Shown here piece by piece: positions 9,030-16,972 of a stretch of DNA of 56,796 nt. The stretch's first letter is position 1. Every line of letters starts with the position of its first letter. Location of the stretch: NCBI GenBank assembly GCA_013177995.1, contig JABLXN010000010.1, positions 1-56,796 of the forward strand. Direction: 5' to 3'. The DNA is from Brevinematales bacterium. Lineage in GTDB: Bacteria > Spirochaetota > Brevinematia > Brevinematales > Thermospiraceae. Under the pieces are notes generated by a model. The model worked only from the letters and a program-made list of their open reading frames with translations, searched no databases and had not been told where the DNA came from. Position numbers and translations under genes: made by a program.

Positions 9030-9058
9030 TTGCTATTTTTTGTTTTTTTGTGTATAAT
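9030..9058 (+). promoter_or_regulatory. Sigma-70 promoter of the AAA ATPase gene
   Basis: TTGCTA at 9030-9035, a 17-bp spacer and TATAAT at 9053-9058, followed 28 bp later by the ATG. Confidence 0.8.
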
Positions 9059-9086
9059 ATATAGGGAAGCAATAAAGGAGTTTTGA

Positions 9087-11180
9087 ATGGATATTTCACC
9101 TTTTCTTTTTGAAATAGCGGAGACACTTTTTGTCAAATATACAGCCTTTTTGCAGGGAAGGGAAAAAGAGAAAGTTTCTCTCAAAGGCTCTCTCTCTGAT
9201 TACAAAAAGGCGTTTCAAAAATTGAGCAAAACGATGCCTTCTCTTTCCTATGAGGAGAAGAAACTGGTTCTTCTTCTCTTTTCGGCCATGACCCATGATA
9301 AGCCCCAGCAAAATCTCTGGGATGTGGTGAGGTTTTTTCATCGTCACCCTAAAAGACAACTCTTGTGGCTATCTCGTATTCTCTCTTCTGATCATCGGTT
9401 GTACACGGATGATTGGATGATAGTGCAGGGAGGATGGCCAGCCGAGAACCAGATGAACGAGTTTTTTACCCTTTCGGATTATTTGTCCACTATTTACCAC
9501 CATCGGGTAGTGCTCAATGTGATTGGCTATGGGAAATTGATCAAAAATCTTTTCCCGACGGTAAAGTCGAATTCTTTGCCCTTTTTTATCAAGAAGGGGC
9601 GATATACCACTCTCTCGGCTTTTTTGCATGATATTGAGGTGTTCTTCTCCCATGTGAAGTTTTACAAGACCTTGGTAAATGAATCTCTTCTGGGAAGTCC
9701 ACATCAACCATGGTTTGAGAAAGAGCCTTTTGCTACCATGATCGATACGATCAGGGAGAATATGGACACCACAGAGGAAGAGACCCTTGAATATATCTCT
9801 CATATGATGAGTGCCGCGGTGAGAGTGTTATATACCGATCTTTTCAAAACCTATCGTCCTTTGTGGGTTTTCTATTTTTATTTGGTCTATCTGGTGTTCA
9901 TTCGTCAGGATACGCAGCAGAGTATTGAGCATGCCATTCAGATGCTTTGTGTTTTACCAGAGGAGATTTCTCTTGTTCTGTCCTTTTTCCATCCGGAAGG
10001 GGTATTTTTGAAAAATGGGCTTATCAAGTTAGTTTCTCGGGACTTTTTTATTGAAGAGGACGAGGAAGAATCGCAAAACTCCTTTGGAGAAACGCTTCCT
10101 ATTCTGTCGAAAAACTTTGAGGTGAACAAAGAGGATTTTTATCGGTTAATCAACTTCTTCCTTGATCGTAATGAGGCCTTGAAGGCTCAGTTGACCTGTC
10201 CTGTGGTTCTTCCTTCCAAGGGAGAAGAACCAGAAGAAGCCACTCCACCTTTTGATATAGACTGGCTTTTTGAGTCCACTTCTCGTGAACCAGAACCCGT
10301 TCAGAAAGAAAACACCACATCGGTGATCACGGTAGAGAAGAAAGAAACTCTTTATGAGATCATTAAGCCCAATATCAATCTCAGTAAGATTATTCTTGAT
10401 GAGGATGTGAAACAGGAACTTCTCAATGCGGTGGATATGACCAAGACGATGAAGGTTCTCAAGAGGTGGGGAGTGAAGCCTTCGCTTGCCCAGAAAGAGG
10501 CTTCTTCAGTGAAGATTCTTCTCTATGGTATCTCCGGGACAGGAAAGACGATTACGGCTCAGGCACTTGCCGGCGAGGCTCATGCGAAACTTTTCAAGGT
10601 AGATGCCGCGAACCTTGTGAGTTCTTTTGTAGGAGAATCTACCAAGAACGTTAAACGGGTCTTCGAGGAATACTATAATTATGTCAAAAACTCCAAGGAA
10701 ACCGTCTTCTTCTTCATCAATGAGGCGGATCAGCTTTTGAGTTCGCGAGGTATGATTCATCAGGCGGCCGACAAGGAGTACAATCAGATGCAGAATCTTC
10801 TTCTCGAGGAGATTGAAAACTTTCAAGGGGTGTTTATCGCAACCACAAATTTGATTGAACTTTTTGATGTAGCCTGGAACAGGCGTTTTAATATCAAGAT
10901 TCGCTTTGATGTGCCCAAGTATGAGACTCGTTTGAAACTCTGGCAGGTTCATATCTCTGAAAAGATGCCACTGGCTCCAGATGTGAATCTCGAGAAACTT
11001 GCGGAATATGAACTCGCTGGTGGGTCTATTGCTAATGTGGTTTACAATGCGGCTCGAAAAGCAGCTGCCAGGACAGGGACAGAACAGATTATCACACAGA
11101 AGGATTTTCTGGATGCAATCGACAAGGAAATGAAGTCTATTCTTGGTCTTTCTGCCAAAAAAGTGGGTTTTAATCGATAA
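9087..11180 (+). CDS. AAA-family ATPase
   Basis: 697 aa. The N-terminal 400 residues are mostly helical and unrecognised, with an acidic stretch (EEDEEESQNS) near 320. The C-terminal AAA module has Walker A GISGTGKT near residue 480, Walker B region ETVFFFINEADQLLS near 540, sensor 1 FIATTNL near 590, and an arginine-finger region DVAWNRRFNIKIRFDVP near 600. The Walker B aspartate position is Asn (NEAD, not DEAD), a substitution that occurs in some bacterial AAA proteins. The second region, GGSIANVVYNAARKAA, is the usual sensor 2 helix. Start ATG with aaaggag. Likely a protein-remodelling ATPase; the client is unknown. It is followed by a 9-bp gap and the next gene. Confidence 0.85.
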   Translation: MDISPFLFEIAETLFVKYTAFLQGREKEKVSLKGSLSDYKKAFQKLSKTMPSLSYEEKKLVLLLFSAMTHDKPQQNLWDVVRFFHRHPKRQLLWLSRILSSDHRLYTDDWMIVQGGWPAENQMNEFFTLSDYLSTIYHHRVVLNVIGYGKLIKNLFPTVKSNSLPFFIKKGRYTTLSAFLHDIEVFFSHVKFYKTLVNESLLGSPHQPWFEKEPFATMIDTIRENMDTTEEETLEYISHMMSAAVRVLYTDLFKTYRPLWVFYFYLVYLVFIRQDTQQSIEHAIQMLCVLPEEISLVLSFFHPEGVFLKNGLIKLVSRDFFIEEDEEESQNSFGETLPILSKNFEVNKEDFYRLINFFLDRNEALKAQLTCPVVLPSKGEEPEEATPPFDIDWLFESTSREPEPVQKENTTSVITVEKKETLYEIIKPNINLSKIILDEDVKQELLNAVDMTKTMKVLKRWGVKPSLAQKEASSVKILLYGISGTGKTITAQALAGEAHAKLFKVDAANLVSSFVGESTKNVKRVFEEYYNYVKNSKETVFFFINEADQLLSSRGMIHQAADKEYNQMQNLLLEEIENFQGVFIATTNLIELFDVAWNRRFNIKIRFDVPKYETRLKLWQVHISEKMPLAPDVNLEKLAEYELAGGSIANVVYNAARKAAARTGTEQIITQKDFLDAIDKEMKSILGLSAKKVGFNR

Positions 11181-11189
11181 GGGAGTGGC

Positions 11190-11987
11190 ATGAGCTGGGT
11201 ACTTTTTGGGGGACTTGGCTATGAAAAGAGGTTGTGGGAGGTTTTGGGAAAACCTTCTTTCAAAGTAGTAGGAACGGACTATGTCCTTTCTACGGAGTCT
11301 TTTACCCCTGCCCCATGGGCGGATGGGGTGTTTGCTGAGTATCTCACTCATAATTATGCCGGGCTTGTGGCTGAGTCTGAAGGGATTATTCATCTGTCCA
11401 ATAGCCTTTTTTCCTGTTATGTCGCTATAGATATGGCCATTCTTTATCAAAAACCTGCCTGGGTTTTTCTTCCAGGGAGATCGTGGAGGCTTTTGTTTCT
11501 TTCACAAGGAGAAGGGGGATGTATAGGATGTACAGAACCATATCATCCACCAAAACCAGCGATGGTATGGGAGAAGTTCTCTCCTGAATGGCTTGAGCTT
11601 TTGGCTACTTTCTGGAAAAATTCCCCCACAAGCAGTACTCTCTGGGAGAAGGAAGGGGAGATGAAAATACTACCACGAAGGGAAGATTGTCCTTTGCATG
11701 GGGAGGAGCATCCTTATGCCACAGGGAAACATCAGCTTGTGGTGGCTGTTTCCTGCGGGGAGAACTCTGTAGCGATTACGCCGTCTTTTGAAAGGGCAAT
11801 AGATCTCTCCGGTTATCTTGAGGAGATAAAGCCGTTTGTGCGCCTTCGAAAGAGCAATGTTTTTTTTGTAGAGATGGAGTATGAAAAATTTTCCTGTCTT
11901 GTTTTCAGACAGGGGAGGTTTATTGTAAAAGGTACGAAAGAGAAGAATACGGCTCTCTATCTTTATCGCCAATTGGTGGGAGTTTGA
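11190..11987 (+). CDS. ThiF/MoeB-like (E1-type) protein lacking the ATP-binding half
   Basis: 265 aa, not firmly recognised. A central segment (GCIGCTEP, and CPLHG further on) resembles the zinc-cysteine region of ThiF/MoeB/HesA adenylating enzymes. The C-terminus (VFRQGRFIVKGTKEKNTALYLYRQLVG) is very like the tail of that family. The N-terminal glycine-rich ATP loop and the catalytic arginine region are absent, so it starts inside the fold and probably does not adenylate. Co-transcribed with the AAA ATPase (9-bp gap). The stop codon lies inside a 17-bp direct repeat that flanks the element at 11998, so the extreme C-terminus may have been shaped by that insertion. Confidence 0.5.
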   Translation: MSWVLFGGLGYEKRLWEVLGKPSFKVVGTDYVLSTESFTPAPWADGVFAEYLTHNYAGLVAESEGIIHLSNSLFSCYVAIDMAILYQKPAWVFLPGRSWRLLFLSQGEGGCIGCTEPYHPPKPAMVWEKFSPEWLELLATFWKNSPTSSTLWEKEGEMKILPRREDCPLHGEEHPYATGKHQLVVAVSCGENSVAITPSFERAIDLSGYLEEIKPFVRLRKSNVFFVEMEYEKFSCLVFRQGRFIVKGTKEKNTALYLYRQLVGV

Positions 11988-11997
11988 AAAAATTTTG
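11981..11997 (+). repeat. 17-bp direct repeat, left flank of the 11998-12747 element
   Basis: agtttgaaaaaattttg, identical to 12748-12764. It abuts the left terminal inverted repeat. It could be a long target-site duplication or an attL/attR-type pair. Confidence 0.75.
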
Positions 11998-12184
11998 TGT
12001 CGTTCCACATTCATACAGAATGGTTATCTTCACACAAAAACTGAATACTTGTTCGGCCATCTTTTCTCTTTCAGTTTTAGGCTCTTTTTGTCACCCATCT
12101 TCCTTCTTCTACGAAGCGCTCCCGCGCGGGGCAAAAGGGGCGTTATCCTCGTCGCATGCTACGCATGCGCCTCGGACGGAGAAT

Positions 12185-12452
12185 GGGCCGCTTTTGCGGG
12201 TATAGAAAGACCTCTTTTCTTTGCGGGGAAGTCCTTCCTCCGTGGGCGACATCAACTCGTCCTCCTGAACTTCGGAAGTATAGCGCCCACCTCGCTTCGC
12301 CGATTCCCCGCTAAAGCGGGGTCCCCGCGGCTCCACTTCGGTGGGCTTTTGGGGAAAAGCAACAGAAGATGTCGCCCCGGGTGCCTCCTGCACCCTCACT
12401 CCGGAAGGACTTCCTCCTTACGACAAAAGGCACACAACCGCAAAAGCGGCCC
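12185..12452. ncRNA. Candidate structured RNA inside the TIR element
   Basis: Three perfectly complementary, correctly nested segments are seen: 12185-12199 with 12438-12452 (15 bp), 12227-12238 with 12403-12414 (12 bp), and 12244-12253 with 12368-12377 (10 bp). Inside them are local hairpins: ccccgct/agcgggg (12306-12321), ccac-TTCG-gtgg (12333-12344), aacTTCGgaagt near 12270 and gggtgc-ctcct-gcaccc (12379-12395). UUCG-type loops are typical of selected RNA. The strand is undecided. It does not contain the conserved segments I know for RNase P, tmRNA or SRP RNA. Confidence 0.5.
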
Positions 12453-12564
12453 GGTGGGGTACAGAAAAAAAGGGCGATAAAAGAACCGTGCATTCTTTCA
12501 CCAGCACGCGGGGCTTCTCTTCCAGAAGGGGCTTTTTAGATATATCACCGCGGCAGGGGCGAGG

Positions 12565-12618
12565 GCTATGACTTTGTTTCAGCAAAGAGCAATGGTTTAG
12601 CTGAAACAGGGTAATAGC
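12565..12618. repeat. Palindromic repeat, copy 2
   Basis: Left arm GCTATGACTTTGTTTCAGC at 12565-12583, 16-nt loop, right arm GCTGAAACAGGGTAATAGC at 12600-12618. Lies inside the 11998-12747 element at the edge of its GC-rich core. Confidence 0.85.
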
Positions 12619-12747
12619 TCTATCTTGCCCTAATGCTTTCAAGAGCAACTTTTTTCAATAGGCATCATAACAAAAAGCTTTTGTGTTGTTTCCCTGTTCA
12701 TAAGAAATGTGAAAGTAGCTATTCAGTTTCATATGTGGAACGACAAG

Positions 12748-12764
12748 AGTTTGAAAAAATTTTG
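12748..12764 (+). repeat. 17-bp direct repeat, right flank of the 11998-12747 element
   Basis: Identical to 11981-11997 and begins two bases after the right terminal inverted repeat. Confidence 0.75.
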
Positions 12765-12785
12765 AGGACGAGAGGGATTCTCCTC

Positions 12786-12814
12786 TTGACAAGGAGAAAA
12801 TTTTGCCTTACAAT
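12786..12814 (+). promoter_or_regulatory. Sigma-70 promoter of tRNA-Phe and the rpmH operon
   Basis: TTGACA at 12786-12791, a 17-bp spacer and TACAAT at 12809-12814. The tRNA begins 29 bp downstream and rpmH follows within 31 bp of its 3' end with no terminator between. Confidence 0.8.
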
Positions 12815-12842
12815 AATAGTCCCGAATGCGGGAAGTGAATCT

Positions 12843-12915
12843 GCCGAGATAGCTCAGTAGGTAGAGCGGAGGACTGAAAATCCTTGTGTCCGTGGTTCGA
12901 TTCCACGTCTCGGCA
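12843..12915 (+). tRNA. tRNA-Phe (GAA)
   Basis: 73 nt cloverleaf. The acceptor stem gccgaga pairs with tctcggc, the anticodon loop is ctGAAaa and the T-loop is ttcgatt. The 3' CCA is not encoded. Confidence 0.95.
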
Positions 12916-12945
12916 GTTTTTTTATTATAGGCAAAGAGGTATGGT

Positions 12946-13092
12946 ATGAAGAGAACCTATCAGCCAAGTAATATCAAACGTCGGAGAACGCATGGGTTTC
13001 GTGCCCGAATGAAAACCAAGGATGGACGGGCTATTTTGAGTCGTCGTCGTGCCAAGGGTCGAAAGAAACTCACGGTTTCTGATGAGTTTTAA
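12946..13092 (+). CDS. rpmH: Ribosomal protein L34
   Basis: 48 aa, beginning [20 protein letters not shown] and continuing with [22 protein letters not shown], the nearly invariant L34 sequence. It is slightly longer than the usual 44-46 aa at the C-terminus (TVSDEF). The start is ATG at 12946; an ATG five bases earlier runs into a stop. aaagagg at 12933-12939 serves as ribosome binding site. Its last 11 bases overlap rnpA. Confidence 0.97.
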   Translation: MKRTYQPSNIKRRRTHGFRARMKTKDGRAILSRRRAKGRKKLTVSDEF

Positions 13093-13429
13093 GTGGGATC
13101 GCTCTCGCCGTTTGCGGCAGGAGCAGGCTATTCGTCAGGTGTATAGTCAGGGCACCAGGGTAAAAATGGCCCGGGGTGCCCTTTTTTTTCTTCCTGCGGA
13201 GGATCTGCGAGTGGCTATCAGTGTTTCCAAAAAGACGGGTATGGCTGTGGTGCGCAATCGTCAAAAAAGGTTGGTGCGGGAGTTTTTCCGTCTTCACCAG
13301 GAGGAGTTTCTTCAGCCTTTCTGGATGATGTTTGTGGTGTATCAGCCCTACAAGAATCTTGGGGATCTTTCTTCGGAATTGTTAGAGGCCTGCCAGAGGG
13401 CAGGGATTCTCGTGTGCAAAGAGTCTTGA
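13082..13429 (+). CDS. rnpA: Ribonuclease P protein component
   Basis: 115 aa. Binds RNase P RNA and the 5' leader of pre-tRNA. The signature [15 protein letters not shown] (RNR motif) lies near residue 60, and SVSKKTG precedes it as usual. The chosen ATG ([12 protein letters not shown]) overlaps rpmH by 11 bp; the frame is open upstream to 13049 inside rpmH, but the conserved sequence starts at the chosen ATG. No strong ribosome binding site, so translation is probably coupled to rpmH. Confidence 0.93.
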   Translation: MSFKWDRSRRLRQEQAIRQVYSQGTRVKMARGALFFLPAEDLRVAISVSKKTGMAVVRNRQKRLVREFFRLHQEEFLQPFWMMFVVYQPYKNLGDLSSELLEACQRAGILVCKES

Positions 13430-13692
13430 TAGGTCTTATTCGGTTTTACCAGAGGTATATTTCCATTCATTTGCCCCGTTCGTGTCTTTATCATCCCTCT
13501 TGTTCGGAGTACACCGTGGAGATGATTCGCCGGCATGGGGTTTTTCGTGGTCTTGTTGGGGGGATTCTTCGCGTTTTTCGTTGTCAGGGATGGTTGTTTA
13601 TAGGGGGAAATGATCCTGTTCCACGCTTTTTTTCCTGGAGGAGAATTTTGAGTCGGTATCCCTTTTTCTGGAAGGGGAGAAGAAAAAGATGA
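13414..13692 (+). CDS. yidD: Membrane protein insertion efficiency factor YidD
   Basis: 92 aa. Conserved YidD core: IRFYQRYIS, then CLYHPSCSEYTVEMIRRHG with its cysteines, and GILRVFRCQGW. The usual C-terminal GGNDPVP is present. The start is GTG at 13414 and overlaps rnpA by 16 bp. In most bacteria yidC follows, but here the stop codon touches a 204-bp repeat element and a gene on the opposite strand comes next. Helps membrane protein insertion at the inner membrane. Confidence 0.93.
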   Translation: MQRVLIGLIRFYQRYISIHLPRSCLYHPSCSEYTVEMIRRHGVFRGLVGGILRVFRCQGWLFIGGNDPVPRFFSWRRILSRYPFFWKGRRKR

Positions 13693-13894
13693 GACCCTTG
13701 CACGGATGTTTTCTTTCCCTGTCTGGGTCAGGGGCTACGCCCCTGAAACCCCGATTTTTCTGTTTACAAGAGCCGGTTTGTCTTTTTTATTCAAAAAAAT
13801 TGGTTTATTTATTACAGCACGGAATATTTTGATACTAATTTTTGTTTCTTTATTACTTTTTTGAGACCTTTGCACGAATGTGCAAAGGTCTCAA
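13690..13894 (-). repeat. 204-bp MITE-like repeat, copy A (inverted)
   Basis: Ends are gagacccttgcacggatg (13691) and a perfect 15-bp hairpin ttgagacctttgcac-GAAT-gtgcaaaggtctcaa (13861-13894). Inside is a GC-rich hairpin tcaggggc-tac-gcccctga near 13730-13750 and an AT-rich middle. Homologous along its length to 19841-20043 and 46290-46493, in the opposite orientation. aaagat flanks both sides (13685-13690 and 13893-13898), a possible target duplication. It starts at the yidD stop codon. Confidence 0.8.
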
Positions 13895-13946
13895 AGATAG
13901 AGAACCTTTCCGAGGATAAGCTGGTGGGTGTTTTTCTCAATTAGGA

Positions 13947-15335
13947 TCATGTTTCTTTTCTTGCCATGTGCACTATCTCTTCCCAGGAGAGTTTGCCCCA
14001 GGCAAGGTCATACTGGAGCTTGGCACGACGGGGACTTTCTCCACTCACAAACACCCGTCCTAAGCCATGAAGGCGTTGCTTGAGGGAGAGAATCTTCTTT
14101 TTGAGTTGAGAGACCTCCTCTATTTCCCTGTCGGCAAAGTCGGTGAAAGGTTTGGGAACAAGGGGATTGATATCCACAATAATCTCCGGGGTATAGCCAT
14201 AGGTTTTGGCCTGCTGTTTAGAAAGAGAGACGATCTCTTTGATAAGCGTTACCATTTCCTGGAGGTCTTCTTCTGTTTCGTCCGGGAGACCTATGAGGAA
14301 GTAGAGTTTGATTCGTTTGATGCCAATAGCGGTGGCCTGTCGGACCTTTTCCAGAAATGTTTCATTCGGGATCATTTTTCGAATGAGACGTTTTTGTTTT
14401 TCGCTGGCGGCTTCCGGGGCAAGAACAAGGGTTTTCTTTTCGTTGGTGATGATCTTTTCTAATAAGGAGGGGGAGAGGGTTTCAATACGAAAGGCGGAGA
14501 AGGAGAGTTCAAATCCCATGCGGTTTAATTCATCAATGATACTCTCAAACTCAGGATGGTTGGTAAGGGTTGCCGCCACTAACCCTAATTGACGGGTTTT
14601 CCCCTGATAGAGAGAAGCCGTCGCAAGGATACTCTCCTTTGAAAAGGCCTGATAGTCTCCATAGAGATGAGAGACAAGACAAAAGCGGCATCGATAGAGA
14701 CAACTTCTCGAGATTTCTACAAGACCTCGCATGGGAAATTCATTGTCCGGGGTGAGAATCACTGTGTGAAGGGGATTGGAGACGGGGTGGGAGAGGAAAG
14801 CCTGGTGCTGAGAGAGAATATCCTCCGGGCGAAAGATACCCTCACCTGAGGAACAAAAATTCCACCACTCCCCCTCATGGGAAAGCAAAGCCTCTACCAC
14901 AAGAGGAAGGGCAAATTCAGCATTGGTGGTGATGATGAGATTGGCGAGATGTTTGAGATAACCAGCGAGAAGGCTACACCCAATACCGCCTACCACTATC
15001 GACGGATGAGACCGCCTGCTATTTTCAAGAGGAATACCCGAAAGAGAAAGCATCCGGATAAGATGAAGGATATCCACTTCAAAAGAAAGACTGACCATGA
15101 GGACATCAAACTCTTCTAATGGTCGTCCTGTCTCGAGAGAAAGAGGTTTGTGTTCTCCCTCGTAGAAGAATCGCTCCACAGAGAGAAAGGGATAAGACTG
15201 AAGCAGATGATACACCCCCTGAAACCCGAGAGAGGCCATTCCTACCTCATAACGTTCTGGAAAGATGAGGGCAATGCGTTTCTGGATTTTCTTTTTGGGA
15301 TAGGGATAGAGAAAAATCTCCTCGCGTTTTCTCAT
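13947..15335 (-). CDS. Radical SAM protein (YgiQ/TIGR03960-like)
   Basis: 462 aa. Residues about 1-190 form a B12-binding-like N-terminal domain (RIALIFPERYEVGMASLGFQ, VGGIGCSLLAGYL). The radical SAM [4Fe-4S] cysteines are C212, C216 and C219 in SCLYRCRFC. Further SAM-site motifs include LVLAPEAASEKQKRLIRK and IKLYFLIGLPDETEEDL. The long-family C-terminal substrate domain is absent, so this is the shorter form. It overlaps the MptE-like gene by 4 bp (ATGA) and is last in the PBP operon. Possibly a tRNA/protein methylthiotransferase-like enzyme; substrate unknown. Confidence 0.8.
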   Translation of the reverse strand: MRKREEIFLYPYPKKKIQKRIALIFPERYEVGMASLGFQGVYHLLQSYPFLSVERFFYEGEHKPLSLETGRPLEEFDVLMVSLSFEVDILHLIRMLSLSGIPLENSRRSHPSIVVGGIGCSLLAGYLKHLANLIITTNAEFALPLVVEALLSHEGEWWNFCSSGEGIFRPEDILSQHQAFLSHPVSNPLHTVILTPDNEFPMRGLVEISRSCLYRCRFCLVSHLYGDYQAFSKESILATASLYQGKTRQLGLVAATLTNHPEFESIIDELNRMGFELSFSAFRIETLSPSLLEKIITNEKKTLVLAPEAASEKQKRLIRKMIPNETFLEKVRQATAIGIKRIKLYFLIGLPDETEEDLQEMVTLIKEIVSLSKQQAKTYGYTPEIIVDINPLVPKPFTDFADREIEEVSQLKKKILSLKQRLHGLGRVFVSGESPRRAKLQYDLAWGKLSWEEIVHMARKET

Positions 15336-16972
15336 GAATACAGAGACTCCTCAAGAAGCAAGCGCTTTTCTATGAGAAAGCAGAGAAACTCCGCCCCTTC
15401 TCGAATCTCTTTTCGAAGCTGATTGAGGAGCGTCTCATCCACCGACTGAGAAGAGAGAAGCTTCTGGATACTCTCCTGCATGGTCATTTCTATCAGTCGG
15501 CCAAAAAGGGGATTTTGTTTCACAAGGGAGAAGAGTTTCTCCTCAGGACTTTCTCTGGTGAGAGCCACTTTCAAGATCTCGAGCGTCTGGCGAAGTTCTT
15601 TCAAGGTCGAGAGAAAGTTCTGCGAAGCATAGGGAGAGTGAGGTGTGGGGGGAAGGTGATAGGGCTGAGAAGGAGAGGCCACACCTTCTATCACCTGAGA
15701 GAGGGGGAGATGTTCCATACCCTCAATAAAAAGTCCCCCTTCTGTGGCATTGATGGTGTGGATAGGGAGTTCTTTAGCCCGTCTTACAAACCATTCTTTG
15801 AAGGTGAGGAATTTTCTGTCGGTGAGTACAGAACCAGAACCATTCCAGGCCTTGACCTCAATCCTATCAGAAAAGGTTTGAGAAGTGGCATTGTATCCCT
15901 CGTAGGTGTGAAATCTATCCACGGTACTATAGAGCATACTTTCCAGGGCATTGTGGGGGGCGTGAGTATAGCGTTCAGAATAGGCTAAATCCTGTCCTAC
16001 AAAGACAACGGGATCACATCCTAATCGATAGGCAAAATCGTAGGCTGTCGTGGAGACGGAACCTCCACAGAGGAGATCCCCCTTTTCTCCCCAGAAATGC
16101 CGGAAAACCTGATAGAGAGGAAGAACGGTATCATAGAGAAATATCTTTTCACGAGGGTAATGGACAAAAGTAAGAAACGAAGCCCCACTGTCAAGGATGA
16201 GAGAGGGCTTCTGTTTAGAGGCTAAAAGATAGAGCGCATTTTTGTCCTGGGGATCGACACTGACAACAAAATCAGCCTCTATACCCAATCTATCAAGGTA
16301 GGCAAGGACGGTATCGGTGGCGATGAGAATCCAGTGTCGTTTTTTTGCCTCCGTGAGAAGATGAGCGTTTCTGGCAAGGGATGGTCCTGCCCCAATCACC
16401 AGAGCAGGATAGTCTTTTCCACTTCCAAAAAGATGGCTAACCCCGGGAAGGGAAGAGTAAAACACCGAGTTTTTGAGAATGTTTCTCACCCAGAGTTTTT
16501 GAAATCGGCGGGCGGTAGCCTGGTTTATCTGTCTTCGGGAGAGATAGGCCACAAGAAGCCCGTGAAAAGAATCATAGACATCCGGAAAAAGAATTGCATA
16601 CGGACGATGGATATACAAATTGAGTTCTCCTATACCTTTCTCAGCAAGGTAATCGATGAGAGGCTGAGGATCCCCCTGAAAGATTTTTACCCGCGGATTT
16701 TTCTTTATTTTCTCCAGAAAGTCTCCATTCCATGAAGCAAAGGTATCGTCGTGTTCATAGACGAGAACTTCGTAGGAGGTTGTATTTACAATATATTCAA
16801 CCACATAGCCAAGTCCCACCCCTGCGATAACAACAACAGAAAAAGAAGGATTGAAATGTTTGACTACCCGTTCTGCTTCCCTGAGAGGATGAGCAGAATG
16901 AAGGGAGACTTCCTTCTCCTTGAGTTTTACCCGTAGATTGGGGAATTGTCCCTCAATCTTTTCTATCTGCAT
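15332..16972 (-). CDS. MptE/DUF115-family motility-accessory (Maf-like) protein
   Basis: 546 aa. The central segment (YPALVIGAGPSLARNAHLLTEA, LIATDTVLAYLDRLGIEADFVVSVDPQDKN) is the 6-hydroxymethylpterin pyrophosphokinase-like DUF115 core found in flagellin-modifying Maf proteins. An N-terminal segment (FSVVVIAGVGLGYVVEYIVN) adds a second Rossmann-like motif, common in spirochaete members. Probably transfers a nonulosonic sugar to flagellin; that role is inferred from the family. The start is ATG 16972 with ggagg 8 nt upstream; an in-frame TTG precedes it. It overlaps the DUF502 gene by 20 bp. Confidence 0.8.
   Translation of the reverse strand: MQIEKIEGQFPNLRVKLKEKEVSLHSAHPLREAERVVKHFNPSFSVVVIAGVGLGYVVEYIVNTTSYEVLVYEHDDTFASWNGDFLEKIKKNPRVKIFQGDPQPLIDYLAEKGIGELNLYIHRPYAILFPDVYDSFHGLLVAYLSRRQINQATARRFQKLWVRNILKNSVFYSSLPGVSHLFGSGKDYPALVIGAGPSLARNAHLLTEAKKRHWILIATDTVLAYLDRLGIEADFVVSVDPQDKNALYLLASKQKPSLILDSGASFLTFVHYPREKIFLYDTVLPLYQVFRHFWGEKGDLLCGGSVSTTAYDFAYRLGCDPVVFVGQDLAYSERYTHAPHNALESMLYSTVDRFHTYEGYNATSQTFSDRIEVKAWNGSGSVLTDRKFLTFKEWFVRRAKELPIHTINATEGGLFIEGMEHLPLSQVIEGVASPSQPYHLPPTPHSPYASQNFLSTLKELRQTLEILKVALTRESPEEKLFSLVKQNPLFGRLIEMTMQESIQKLLSSQSVDETLLNQLRKEIREGAEFLCFLIEKRLLLEESLYS

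Larger units (their letters stand above)
11998..12747. mobile_element. 750-bp non-autonomous element with terminal inverted repeats
   Basis: The ends are tgtcgttccacat (11998-12010) and its exact complement atgtggaacgaca (12733-12745), with imperfect pairing continuing to about 36 bp. Identical 17-bp direct repeats flank it. The interior contains no credible gene: open frames there are GC-driven and lack start signals. It holds a GC-rich, strongly structured core (12121-12530), a palindromic repeat copy (12565-12618), and an AT-rich right end. Mobility is inferred from its boundaries; no transposase is present in the window. Confidence 0.65.

Noticed and set aside
12185-12452. RNase P RNA, tmRNA or SRP RNA
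   Set aside because: A ggaggaagtcc string on the minus strand recalled the RNase P core, but the other conserved segments (for example ACAGAA near the 3' end) are missing. No tmRNA or SRP signature was found.
11995-12480. Open frame of 161 codons in the GC-rich element
   Set aside because: It runs across perfectly paired stem segments and has no ribosome binding site at its start and no recognisable domain. GC-rich structured DNA has few stop codons by chance.
13861-13894. Terminator after yidD (15-bp perfect hairpin)
   Set aside because: The plus-strand sequence after it is agatagag, not a T-run, and the hairpin is the conserved end of a three-copy repeat element. It might still slow transcription, but that is not supported.
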